Positions 26,272-34,249 of a stretch of 64,000 bases of DNA are shown here, piece by piece. The notes under the pieces were generated by a model that was not told the origin of the DNA, ran no database searches, and worked only from the letters and a program-made list of their open reading frames with translations. A program made the translations under genes and the position numbers. This DNA comes from Lachnospiraceae bacterium (GTDB taxonomy: Bacteria > Bacillota > Clostridia > Lachnospirales > Lachnospiraceae), in the NCBI GenBank assembly GCA_017441585.1, contig JAFRWW010000041.1, positions 1 through 64,000 of the forward strand. The letters are read 5' to 3'. Position 1 is the first letter of the stretch. Each line of letters starts with the position of its first letter.

Positions 26272-26436
26272 TATAATATTAATGTTGGTGTCCGGGTAGG
26301 GTCCGGAATACCTTGGAGAAGGCGATCGGTATAATTAAAATGGAGGCTCTGTGCACCTGTTTTTGGGGGCGCAGCACCCAGTGGAATTGAGGGGAATAAC
26401 CGCGGATATAAACTATGGTTTATAGAGGAGGATGAT
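26272..26436 (+). promoter_or_regulatory. Promoter and structured leader of the Crh-like gene
   Basis: TATAAT (26272-26277) would start a roughly 150-base leader. The leader has a stem near its 5' end (GGT-TCCGG with CCGGA-ACC, about 26286-26312), a possible second stem (CTGTGC with GCGCAG, about 26350-26376) and a perfect hairpin TATAAACTATGGTTTATA at about 26410-26427 directly before GAGGAGG. It matches no riboswitch I can name. The -35 box is weak. Confidence 0.5.
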
Positions 26437-26694
26437 ATGAAGAAAAAGACTATTACCATCGCCATGGGGGATGAGCAGGAGAGGCCCATCGCCATGCTGG
26501 TGCAGGTTGCCAGCCAGTTCAGTTCCGAGATCCACATTGAGAGCGGGACTAAGTTCGTGAATGCAAAGAGCATAATGGGTATGATGACCCTCAGTGTTGT
26601 TAACGGTGAGGAACTTACCGTTGTGGCCGACGGCTCTGATGAGTCCGATGCTATCGACAGCATGGAGAATTATCTTACCGGCAAGGCTTCTTAA
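26437..26694 (+). CDS. HPr-family protein without the phosphorylatable histidine (Crh-like)
   Basis: This 85-residue protein has the HPr fold, recognisable in MLVQVASQF and VNAKSIMGMM. In phosphotransferase HPr the histidine sits in LHARP; here the aligned segment is DEQERP, so Gln14 replaces His15. The regulatory serine is kept (Ser45 in AKSIMG). That is the pattern of Bacillus Crh, which cannot pass phosphate to sugar permeases but, when phosphorylated on the serine by HPr kinase, acts as co-repressor with CcpA. A role in carbon control is inferred. The ribosome site is strong. Confidence 0.85.
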   Translation: MKKKTITIAMGDEQERPIAMLVQVASQFSSEIHIESGTKFVNAKSIMGMMTLSVVNGEELTVVADGSDESDAIDSMENYLTGKAS

Positions 26695-26760
26695 GTACTT
26701 TTTGTCCCGTATCATGCGGGGCATAAAAATAAAATTTAAGAGAGAAAGGTGGTATTTGAT

Positions 26761-27729
26761 ATGGCGTTAGTCACAACAACCGAAATGTTCAAAAAGGCTT
26801 ATGATGGCGGATACGCAGTCGGAGCTTTTAACGTGAACAACATGGAGATCGTTCAGGGTATTACGGAGGCGGCAGGAGAGCTTAAGAGTCCTGTCATACT
26901 TCAGGTTTCAAAGGGCGCGCGCGCATACGCAAACCACACATATCTGGTTAAGCTGGTTGAGGCAGCTATCATAGAGAACCCTGATATTCCCATCGCACTT
27001 CATCTTGATCATGGTGATACCTTTGAGCTTTGCAAGTCATGTATCGACGGCGGCTTCACCTCAGTCATGATCGATGCTTCATCCAAGCCTTTTGAGGAGA
27101 ACATCGCACTCACAAAGCAGGTTGTAGAGTATGCACATGCACACGGCAAGGTAGTAGAGGCTGAGCTGGGTACTCTGGCCGGCATTGAGGATGAGGTTCA
27201 GGTAGAGCATGGTAAAGAGAGCTACACCCATCCCGAGGAGGTAGAGGAGTTCGTAGACAGGACAGGCTGCGATTCACTGGCAATAGCTATAGGTACTTCA
27301 CACGGTGCATATAAGTTCACTGCAGATCAGTGCACCAGAAATGAAGACGGCATCCTGGTTCCCCCTCCCCTTCGTTTCGACGTACTGGAGGAGTGCATCA
27401 AGAGACTTCCCGGATTCCCCATCGTACTGCATGGTTCATCTTCAGTACCTCAGGAATTCGTAAAGATGATAAATGAAAACGGCGGCAGCATGCCCGATGC
27501 GGTAGGTATCCCTGAGGAGCAGCTGCGTAAGGCTGCATCACTGGCAGTATGTAAGATCAATATCGATTCCGATATACGTCTTGCCCTTACCGGTACCGTA
27601 CGTAAGTATTTCAATGAGCATCCCGATCATTTTGATCCCCGTCAGTATTTAAAGCCCGCTAGGCAGGCCGTTAAGGAAATGGTGGCACACAAGATCAAGA
27701 ATGTACTGGGCTCTGACGGAAAAGCCTGA
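26761..27729 (+). CDS. fba: Fructose-bisphosphate aldolase, class II
   Basis: This 322-residue glycolytic enzyme splits fructose 1,6-bisphosphate. The ATG at 26761 is chosen because the upstream GTG lies within the ribosome site. Zinc and catalytic residues are visible in ALHLDHGDT (Asp and His), VEAELGTLAG (Glu), GTSHGAYK (His) and VLHGSSSVP (His). The length fits class IIB aldolases of Firmicutes. It sits just after the Crh-like gene, an interesting pairing of glycolysis with carbon control. Confidence 0.95.
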   Translation: MALVTTTEMFKKAYDGGYAVGAFNVNNMEIVQGITEAAGELKSPVILQVSKGARAYANHTYLVKLVEAAIIENPDIPIALHLDHGDTFELCKSCIDGGFTSVMIDASSKPFEENIALTKQVVEYAHAHGKVVEAELGTLAGIEDEVQVEHGKESYTHPEEVEEFVDRTGCDSLAIAIGTSHGAYKFTADQCTRNEDGILVPPPLRFDVLEECIKRLPGFPIVLHGSSSVPQEFVKMINENGGSMPDAVGIPEEQLRKAASLAVCKINIDSDIRLALTGTVRKYFNEHPDHFDPRQYLKPARQAVKEMVAHKIKNVLGSDGKA

Positions 27730-27730
27730 A

Positions 27731-28570
27731 ATGATCTTTATCGGACAGATACAATATTTAAAAATAGCTAAAAGGGAAACCTTTGGCGTATATCTTAGCG
27801 AAAGCGGTGACAAGGAAGACGAGCGTGTCCTTCTTCCCATTAAGCAGGTGCCCGAAGGAGCGGTGCCCGGGGATGAGGTGGAGGTCTTCATCTACCGCGA
27901 TTCAAAAGACAGACTTATAGCGACTACCACGCCTCCTGCCATTACGGCGGGAGGCCTGGCGCTTTTAAGGGTTGTGGATACATCTAAGATAGGCGCCTTT
28001 TTGGATATGGGCCTCGAAAGAGACCTTTTTTTGCCCTTTAAGGAGATGACCTATCCCGTCAAAAAAGGGGATGAGGTCCTGGTCACCATGTATGTGGACA
28101 AGAGCAGCCGTCTGGCCGCTTCCATGAAGGTGTACCACTGTCTTAAGACAGGGGCTCCTTACAAGGCAGGGGACGAGGTCAGCGGCCTGATCTATGAGAG
28201 CAGTGACAACTTCGGACTGTTCATGGCGGTGGATGATATGTACAGCGCCCGCATCCCTAAAAGGGAATGCTTCTCCAAGGATGTGCTGGGACAGCGCAAA
28301 AAGGCCAGAGTCACCAGAGTCCTGGAGGACGGGAAGCTGGACGTGAGCTTAAGAGATCCCGCATATTCCATGATCGACACGGATTCTGAAGTGATATTAA
28401 AAGCTTTGGAGGACAATGGCGGTGAACTGATGCTTTCGGATTCTTCATCTCCCGATGAGATCAGAGAGCGGCTTAAGATGAGTAAGGCTGCCTTTAAGCG
28501 GGCCATAGGCCATCTGTATAAGGATGGGATCATAGAGATTAAGGAAGATAGGATCGTTAAAAAGAATTAA
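27731..28570 (+). CDS. cvfB: CvfB-like S1 RNA-binding protein
   Basis: This 279-residue protein has tandem S1-type OB folds and a C-terminal winged helix (SDSSSPDEIRERLKMSKAAF onward), the layout of CvfB/YitL. In Staphylococcus CvfB binds RNA and affects virulence gene expression. It begins one base after the aldolase stop, so the two are probably co-transcribed. The ATG at 27731 is chosen because it leads directly into the first OB fold (MIFIGQIQYL). Confidence 0.88.
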   Translation: MIFIGQIQYLKIAKRETFGVYLSESGDKEDERVLLPIKQVPEGAVPGDEVEVFIYRDSKDRLIATTTPPAITAGGLALLRVVDTSKIGAFLDMGLERDLFLPFKEMTYPVKKGDEVLVTMYVDKSSRLAASMKVYHCLKTGAPYKAGDEVSGLIYESSDNFGLFMAVDDMYSARIPKRECFSKDVLGQRKKARVTRVLEDGKLDVSLRDPAYSMIDTDSEVILKALEDNGGELMLSDSSSPDEIRERLKMSKAAFKRAIGHLYKDGIIEIKEDRIVKKN

Positions 28571-28881
28571 ACTTATTTAGTCCCATATAAACTTAATGTC
28601 ATTTACTAAAACTTCCCACTTGATGATAAAATAGGCAATTTATGTCATTCTGAGCGCAGAGAAGAATCTTTATAAAGATGACCTTTTTAAATCCTTTAAC
28701 TCTTTCAGGATCCTTCGTTTCACTCAGGATGACATGTGGGAAGTTTTAGTCATTTACTTATCCTTTGCACAAGGTATATTTCGCTCAGGCAGGTATACTT
28801 TTTAGTGAGTTGGTTCTCTGCTTGAGCGGAGAAGTCTGCCGCCGTCGCAGGCAAAGAGTCGGGCTTAAACTAATAACATGT
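28571..28881. repeat. Intergenic region with a composite palindrome of two facing REP-like elements
   Basis: A 15-base perfect inverted repeat, ACTAAAACTTCCCAC (28605-28619) and GTGGGAAGTTTTAGT (28736-28750), frames two REP-like elements in opposite orientation (ATGTCATTCTGAG at 28642, CTCAGGATGACAT at 28723-28735). The whole unit of about 146 bases could fold into one long stem and resembles a miniature mobile element. It lies between convergent genes and could also stop transcription from both sides. No gene is seen. Confidence 0.8.
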
Positions 28882-30387
28882 TTAAAAATTCCATTTCTGC
28901 AATTTATATAATTTAAATTCATATCTGTCAAATTTAAATTCACCGGCCAGTTTGTAATCGTAGCCATGTTCGGTGATGGTATCAAGCTTATCGCTATAAC
29001 CGGGCACCTCTATATACCAGAGGGTGCCCGTTTCATTTTCTGAGATCTTATCCCAGTCGGTTTTTTCAAAGCCCGGGAAATAGTACCTGAAAGCTATCTC
29101 CCGCTCATAGTTATCCTCGGCTATGAGATATTTATCTCCTTCTTTTACATTTTCATTAAAGTAGGCGCGCATCTGCTTTACGCCCTGATCGTATTCCTTT
29201 GAAAAGGTCAGGATGTAGGAGTGGATGCTGATCGCGACGAGTATACATATGATGGCGGCCGACAGGTATTGATATGGTTTTACGATTGATATGAAGGATG
29301 TCTTCATTTCATTTGACATTCTGTATTTTTTATTGGATGTTCTCTCTTTTGCTGTGATCATATCTCTGAAATGCTCATAGCCCCTTACCGTCAGGATGCT
29401 AAAGCCCAGCCAGAATGCGCCCAGAGCCGGGATCAGATAGCGCTGTGAAAAAATATTAGATTTAAGTATGAGTACTGCCAGAAAACCAAACAGCATGACC
29501 AGAGGATATAGGGATATGAAAATAAGTCCCGTGAGGCACCGCTTATCTTTATTTTTAATGAAAAGATAAATTCCAAAGATAAGTGCGCATAAAAACATGA
29601 GCAAAAGAAGCAGTGACATGATAGTATTTTTCGTGATGAATGGCTGCTTTAAACAGGATATCACAGTGTGGATATCGGTATCCGGCATGGAAAAATAGCC
29701 CGTAACCCTCTTCATCTGCTGCAGAGTGTTTATAAAGCAGGGGATGTACAAAAGTGCTATGCCTGCGAAGGAAAGCAGCGTATTTTTGATATGAGAAGTA
29801 TCTTCTTTGCGACGAAGCAGCGACAGGATCAGTACATACAGACAGATGAAGGAAGCGGCCACCAGTGCAAAGTGGTGAGTCCACCCGCAAAGAGCCGCGG
29901 ACAGGATAAAGAGTATCCTGTCTCTTTTTGAAAAAACGGGTGCGTCAAGCACTGAGCATAGGCATAGTGTGACAAGAAACAGTGACAGGGCGTACATCCT
30001 GATCTCAGTCCCATAGAAAAACAGCTGAGGCGCGCCGGCCATGCATAAACTGAAGATGATGCTGACCCAATCGCCCAGCTTTTTCCTTATGACAGTGGCG
30101 GACAGTATGAGACAACCGGTCATGGGCAGTACGGACATGATACGAAGGGAAGGTGAATTGAATCCGAAGATTTGAGTCATACACCAGTTCAGTATATTAT
30201 AAAGCGGAGGCAGGGTGTCACTGTTGGAGCTTTGGAGCATCCGGGCAAAGCTGCCCTTGACGATCATGGCCGAAAAGGCCTCGTCCATCCAAAGATTGTC
30301 GCCGAACAACAGGGAAATATATGATATAATGCCAAGCACGGCCACGATAATGGCTGTTTTGCTTGTGTTTTTATTAGTATTTTCCAT
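28882..30387 (-). CDS. GT39/PMT-like polytopic glycosyltransferase
   Basis: This 501-residue membrane protein has about ten hydrophobic segments. The N-terminal loop carries the acidic pair in NLWMDEAFS, the hallmark of GT-C enzymes of the PMT/ArnT type, followed by PPLYNILNW. Such enzymes use a lipid-linked sugar and glycosylate a protein or glycan on the outer face. The C-terminal 100 residues are a soluble extracellular domain. The acceptor is unknown. It is divergent from the WecG-like gene, and the two promoters overlap near 30400. Confidence 0.8.
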   Translation of the reverse strand: MENTNKNTSKTAIIVAVLGIISYISLLFGDNLWMDEAFSAMIVKGSFARMLQSSNSDTLPPLYNILNWCMTQIFGFNSPSLRIMSVLPMTGCLILSATVIRKKLGDWVSIIFSLCMAGAPQLFFYGTEIRMYALSLFLVTLCLCSVLDAPVFSKRDRILFILSAALCGWTHHFALVAASFICLYVLILSLLRRKEDTSHIKNTLLSFAGIALLYIPCFINTLQQMKRVTGYFSMPDTDIHTVISCLKQPFITKNTIMSLLLLLMFLCALIFGIYLFIKNKDKRCLTGLIFISLYPLVMLFGFLAVLILKSNIFSQRYLIPALGAFWLGFSILTVRGYEHFRDMITAKERTSNKKYRMSNEMKTSFISIVKPYQYLSAAIICILVAISIHSYILTFSKEYDQGVKQMRAYFNENVKEGDKYLIAEDNYEREIAFRYYFPGFEKTDWDKISENETGTLWYIEVPGYSDKLDTITEHGYDYKLAGEFKFDRYEFKLYKLQKWNF

Positions 30388-30414
30388 AATTATGTTTACT
30401 CCGATTTGTTATAT

Positions 30415-30444
30415 TTGACTAAAGTATATCATCTTTGGTATAAT
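30415..30444 (+). promoter_or_regulatory. Promoter placing the transcript start at the start codon
   Basis: TTGACT (30415-30420) and TATAAT (30439-30444) are spaced 18 bases. The expected start of transcription (about 30451) coincides with the A of the ATG at 30451. Confidence 0.75.
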
Positions 30445-30450
30445 TTGGCT

Positions 30451-31119
30451 ATGAGAGAAATCAGTGTATTGGGGGTTTCCATCGCTGACCGTTCTTTGCG
30501 TGAGTCTTTAAGGCTTCTGGGAGTCTATATGGAAGAGGAAGGACTTCGCACGGTTTGTTTTCTGACTACAGATCTTTTGATGAAGGCAAAGGACGATGAA
30601 TCACTGAAGGAAGCTCTTGAGGGGATGGATCTTCCCGTGACCGGCTCCGTACAGATACTGGAGGCGGGAGGGATAAAATCGGCTACCCGTAAAAGAGAGG
30701 TGGAGGGGAACTACTTCCTGAGGGAGCTGATCAAGAGACTGGCCCGCGAAAAGAAAAAGATATTTTTGATCGCAGATACACAGGATGCTCTGGTATCGCT
30801 GAGGGAACAGCTTCTTCTGATGGAAGGTAAGCTTACCTTTTTTGGGAGTTATTCCTTTGATGGTCCGGAGGTTTCTGATGATGCGGTCATTAATGAGATA
30901 AATACCGTTATCCCGGAGGTGGTAATATCGGCTTCTGCTTCGCCCAGACAGGAGCTTATCATGCATGGCGCAAAGGATATGATAAATGCGCGCCTGTGGA
31001 TATCCCTTCAAGATGAGACGGTAAAGGCACTCGGTAGTTATAATAAAAAAGGTTTCTTGAGTGAGATCATCGACAAGCTGATCTTTAAAAGAACCGTGAA
31101 AAAGTATGATGAGGGTTAG
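30451..31119 (+). CDS. WecG/TagA/CpsF-family (GT26-like) glycosyltransferase
   Basis: This 222-residue protein begins MREISVLGVSIADRSLRESL, a typical GT26 opening. Enzymes of this family add an N-acetylmannosamine-type sugar to a lipid-linked acceptor in wall or surface glycan synthesis. The later conserved block appears as ASASPRQELIMHG in place of the usual GxPKQE, so it is a divergent member with reduced certainty of activity. No ribosome site precedes the ATG, and the promoter lies directly against it, which suggests a leaderless mRNA. Confidence 0.78.
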   Translation: MREISVLGVSIADRSLRESLRLLGVYMEEEGLRTVCFLTTDLLMKAKDDESLKEALEGMDLPVTGSVQILEAGGIKSATRKREVEGNYFLRELIKRLAREKKKIFLIADTQDALVSLREQLLLMEGKLTFFGSYSFDGPEVSDDAVINEINTVIPEVVISASASPRQELIMHGAKDMINARLWISLQDETVKALGSYNKKGFLSEIIDKLIFKRTVKKYDEG

Positions 31120-31121
31120 AT

Positions 31122-32201
31122 ATGGTATCAAATCAGATATTACAGTCAGTTATTGACGGCATTAAAAACATTACGAAAACGAATCTGTGGATCCTGGATC
31201 CTGAGGGAAGCCTTCTGGTGACTACGGGTGCTCCCGATGCTCTGAGATATGAGAATGTCAGCGCTTTTGTGGGCAGTGCCGCTGATTCTCAGGAGATACA
31301 GGGCTTCCAGTTCTTTAAGGTGAGTGACTCTGAGGTGACGGAGTATATCCTGGTGGTGGATTCGGAAGGAGCGGACGCCTATGTGGTCGGCCGTATGGCT
31401 GTCTTCCAGATCCAGAACCTAATGGTGGCATACAGGGAGCAGTTTGATAAGGATAACTTTATTAAAAATCTGCTGCTTGACAATATGCTGCTGGTGGATA
31501 TCTATAACAGAGCCAAAAAGCTCCATATCCGCACCGACGCCCGCAGGATCGTAATGATTCTGGAAAATTCCGATGAGAGGGATTTTAAGGCATTGGAAAA
31601 GATAAAGAACAGCTATGACTGCAAGGATATGGATTTCATCACGGCTGTTGATGAAAAGGAAGTCATAATCGTAAAGGAACTGCCGGAAGAGGATTCCAGA
31701 GAGCAGATAGAGGAATGCGCACAGACCCTGCTGGCACTTTTCCCCGAGGGCAAGGCCATCCTGTCTTACGGTACCGCCGTGAGAGAGATAAAGGATGTGT
31801 CCCGCTCATATAAGGAAGCCAGAATGGCGCTTGACGTGGGCAAGATATTCTTTGAGGAGCGCAAGATCATAGCCTACAGCTCCCTCGGCATAGGCCGACT
31901 CATCTATCAGCTTCCCATACCTCTTTGCAAGATGTTCATCAAGGAGATCTTTGACGGACGCAATCCCGACGAGTTTGATGATGAGACTCTCACCACCATC
32001 AATAAGTTCTTTGAGAACAATCTGAACGTGTCCGAGACCTCCAGACAGCTCTATATCCACAGGAATACTCTGGTATACCGTCTGGATAAGCTGGAAAAGA
32101 CCACAGGCCTCGACCTTCGCGTATTTGAGGACGCCATCACCTTCAGGATCGCCCTTATGGTGGTCAAGTATATGAAGTATATGGAGTCGTACGAGTATTA
32201 A
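31122..32201 (+). CDS. CdaR/PucR-type transcriptional regulator
   Basis: This 359-residue regulator has an N-terminal sensory region, a middle GGDEF-like domain (about 130-250) and a C-terminal PucR helix-turn-helix (NLNVSETSRQLYIHRNTLVY, about residues 297-316). Sugar-diacid and purine regulators share this layout. The ligand is unknown. It starts two bases after the WecG-like gene, so they are co-transcribed. It may control neighbouring surface genes, but no operator can be named. Confidence 0.85.
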   Translation: MVSNQILQSVIDGIKNITKTNLWILDPEGSLLVTTGAPDALRYENVSAFVGSAADSQEIQGFQFFKVSDSEVTEYILVVDSEGADAYVVGRMAVFQIQNLMVAYREQFDKDNFIKNLLLDNMLLVDIYNRAKKLHIRTDARRIVMILENSDERDFKALEKIKNSYDCKDMDFITAVDEKEVIIVKELPEEDSREQIEECAQTLLALFPEGKAILSYGTAVREIKDVSRSYKEARMALDVGKIFFEERKIIAYSSLGIGRLIYQLPIPLCKMFIKEIFDGRNPDEFDDETLTTINKFFENNLNVSETSRQLYIHRNTLVYRLDKLEKTTGLDLRVFEDAITFRIALMVVKYMKYMESYEY

Positions 32202-32228
32202 ATTTGGATTGCGTCGTTATGAATCATT

Positions 32229-32314
32229 TCCGGATGTGTGGCATTGAATGGTTTCCGGACATGTGACATTGAATGGCATCCGGACATGTGACATTGAATG
32301 GCATCCGGACATGT
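32229..32314. repeat. 25-base tandem repeat array
   Basis: About 3.4 copies of a 25-base unit beginning TCCGGACATGTGACATTGAA lie at 32229-32253, 32254-32278, 32279-32303 and a partial copy. The array runs straight into a REP-like element (32313-32353), and its units share the GACATT/GTCATT word with that element. Confidence 0.9.
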
Positions 32315-32353
32315 CATTCTGAGGAGTGAAGTGACGAAGAATCCTGAAAGAGT
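32313..32353. repeat. REP-like element, single copy
   Basis: It begins GTCATTCTGAGGAG and ends GAATCCTGAAAGAGT. It lies between the regulator gene and ftsE. Confidence 0.82.
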
Positions 32354-32392
32354 ATGCATAGCAATAAAATAAAATCATTGATAGGAGCAGAA

Positions 32393-33079
32393 ATGATAAT
32401 CCTTGATAACGTAGTAAAAACCTACAGCACCGGCTCTCCCGCCCTGGACGGCATCAGCATGCATGTGGCTAAGGGAGAGTTCGTATTTATAATGGGCGAG
32501 TCGGGTTCCGGCAAGTCCACCCTGATAAAACTTTTGACTAAGGAACTTTCCCCCACCTCTGGCAAGATAATCGTAAATAATACCGATCTTTCCAAGTTAA
32601 AGCACAGGAATATACCGAAATTCCGCCGCTCGGTGGGCTGTGTATTCCAGGATTTCCGTTTGCTTAAGGACAGGAATGTTTACGAGAATGTGGCCTTTGC
32701 CCAACTGGTGATCCAAAAGAGTGCCAAAGAGATAAGACGTAACGTCCCCGCCATGCTATCCATAGTTAATCTGGCGGAGAAGTACAAGTCCTTCCCCAGG
32801 GAACTTTCCGGAGGTGAGCAGCAGAGAGTGGCCATAGCCAGAGCCCTGGTAAATGAGCCGCCGATCCTTTTGTGCGACGAGCCTACAGGTAACCTTGATC
32901 CACGTAATTCCTGGGAGATCATGAAGCTTCTGGAAGAGATAAACGAGGGCGGCACCACGGTGGTGGTGGTAACCCATAACAGCGAGATCGTGAATGCCAT
33001 GCAAAAGAGAGTCATCACCATGAAGAGAGGCATGATCGTCAGCGACGAGCAGAGGGGCGGATATATCTATGAGGATTAG
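32393..33079 (+). CDS. ftsE: Cell division ATP-binding protein FtsE
   Basis: This 228-residue ABC ATPase works with FtsX to switch on a peptidoglycan hydrolase. The ATG at 32393 (MIILDNVVKTY) is preferred because TAGGAG precedes it. Walker A is GESGSGKST, the signature is LSGGEQQRV and Walker B is ILLCDEPTGNLD. The Q-loop segment FQDFRLLKDRNVYENV is typical of FtsE. It overlaps ftsX by 11 bases. Confidence 0.95.
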   Translation: MIILDNVVKTYSTGSPALDGISMHVAKGEFVFIMGESGSGKSTLIKLLTKELSPTSGKIIVNNTDLSKLKHRNIPKFRRSVGCVFQDFRLLKDRNVYENVAFAQLVIQKSAKEIRRNVPAMLSIVNLAEKYKSFPRELSGGEQQRVAIARALVNEPPILLCDEPTGNLDPRNSWEIMKLLEEINEGGTTVVVVTHNSEIVNAMQKRVITMKRGMIVSDEQRGGYIYED

Positions 33080-33968
33080 TACTTTATTATATACCATTAA
33101 GCAGGGACTTAAAAACATATTCAGAAACAAGGTCTTTTCGCTGGCTACGGTAGCAACCATCGCAGCCTGCGTATTTTTGTTCAGCCTGTTTTATTCGGTG
33201 ATAGTCAATTTTCAGAATATGGTCATGAAGGCACAGGCGGGAGTGGCAGTCACCGTATTTTTTGATGAAGGCATCTCAGACGAGCGGATACAGGAGATCG
33301 GAGACCTGATCAAGCAGAGAGTGGAGGTCTCAAATATCGAGTTCATTTCTGCCGAAGAAGCCTGGGATTCCTTTAAGGAAGAGTATCTGGGAGAGTATGT
33401 GGATACCTTCGGTGATGATAATCCCCTGGAGGACTGCGCCAGCTATGAGATATACCTGAATGACGTATCCATGCAGGATTCTCTGGTTAAATATCTGGAG
33501 ACTGTGGACGGCATCTCAAAGGTGAACCAGTCCGCCATGGCAGCCACCATGCTATCCTCCATGAACTCCCTGATCGCCTATGTTTCACTGGCCATCATAT
33601 TGATACTGTTTCTGGTATCGGTCTTCCTCATCAGCAACACGGTTGCCATGGGCATCACCGTGAGACGCGAGGAGATAGCCATCATGAAACTCATCGGCGC
33701 CACGGACTTTGTGGTGCGTGCACCCTTTGTGATAGAAGGTCTGATCCTGGGACTCTTCGGCGCAGCGCTTCCCCTCATCGCAGTCTACTTTGTGTATAAC
33801 AGAGTTATTGGTTACATGAGAGAGCGTTTCGAAGCTCTGGCTTCCCTCCTTCAGTTCCTGACGGTCCAGGAAGTATTTGTGACCCTGGTACCCGTGGCCC
33901 TCATCATGGGCGCCGGAATAGGACTGATCGGTAGTTATTTTACTGTGAGGAAGAACCTGAGAGTATAA
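33069..33968 (+). CDS. ftsX: Cell division protein FtsX
   Basis: This 299-residue membrane protein has an N-terminal cytoplasmic part, a membrane segment near 23-45, an extracellular domain (about 50-165) and three more membrane segments. It passes the ATP signal from FtsE to an extracellular hydrolase. The M23 gene that follows is its probable partner. The overlap with ftsE and the standard layout make the call firm. Confidence 0.95.
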   Translation: MRISTLLYTIKQGLKNIFRNKVFSLATVATIAACVFLFSLFYSVIVNFQNMVMKAQAGVAVTVFFDEGISDERIQEIGDLIKQRVEVSNIEFISAEEAWDSFKEEYLGEYVDTFGDDNPLEDCASYEIYLNDVSMQDSLVKYLETVDGISKVNQSAMAATMLSSMNSLIAYVSLAIILILFLVSVFLISNTVAMGITVRREEIAIMKLIGATDFVVRAPFVIEGLILGLFGAALPLIAVYFVYNRVIGYMRERFEALASLLQFLTVQEVFVTLVPVALIMGAGIGLIGSYFTVRKNLRV

Positions 33969-33970
33969 AT

Positions 33971-34157
33971 CGGTTTGTTATTATGATCAGTTTGTCATTA
34001 TGATCGGTTTGCCATTATTATCGGTTTGCCATTATGATCGGTTTGCCATTCGAACCGTTTGTCCATCCGAATCGTTTTGTTATTTAAACCGTTTTGTTAT
34101 TCAAACCGTTTTGTTATTCAAACCGTTTTGTCATTCGAATCGTTTTGTCATTCCGGG
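33971..34157. repeat. 17-base tandem repeat array, about 11 copies
   Basis: The unit (for example CGGTTTGCCATTATGAT) repeats about 11 times with gradual sequence drift from one end to the other, and the last copies merge into GTCATTCCGG, the start of a REP-like run. It lies between ftsX and the M23 gene. No gene is seen in it. Confidence 0.92.
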
Positions 34158-34206
34158 GATGAAGTCCCTAATAAGAGTCACTCTGAGGACGTGGTATTCT
34201 ATAAAT

Positions 34207-34243
34207 GTCATTCTGAGGACGAAGTCCGAAGAATCTTGAAAGT
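34207..34243. repeat. REP-like element next to the M23 gene
   Basis: It begins GTCATTCTGAGGACGAAG and ends GAATCTTGAAAGTG, seven bases before the M23 start, so the element forms the immediate 5' leader of that gene. A damaged copy precedes it at about 34147. Confidence 0.8.
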
Positions 34244-34249
34244 GCAGGC

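Noticed and set aside
26284-26436. Known riboswitch or SRP/6S RNA in the leader of the Crh-like gene
   Set aside because: I compared it by eye with fluoride, c-di-GMP, THF, ZTP and SRP motifs and found no match of the conserved cores.
32229-32314. CRISPR array
   Set aside because: The 25-base units are adjacent, without unique spacers, and no cas genes are present.
33971-34157. CRISPR array
   Set aside because: The 17-base units are contiguous with no spacers and drift in sequence, so this is a simple tandem array.
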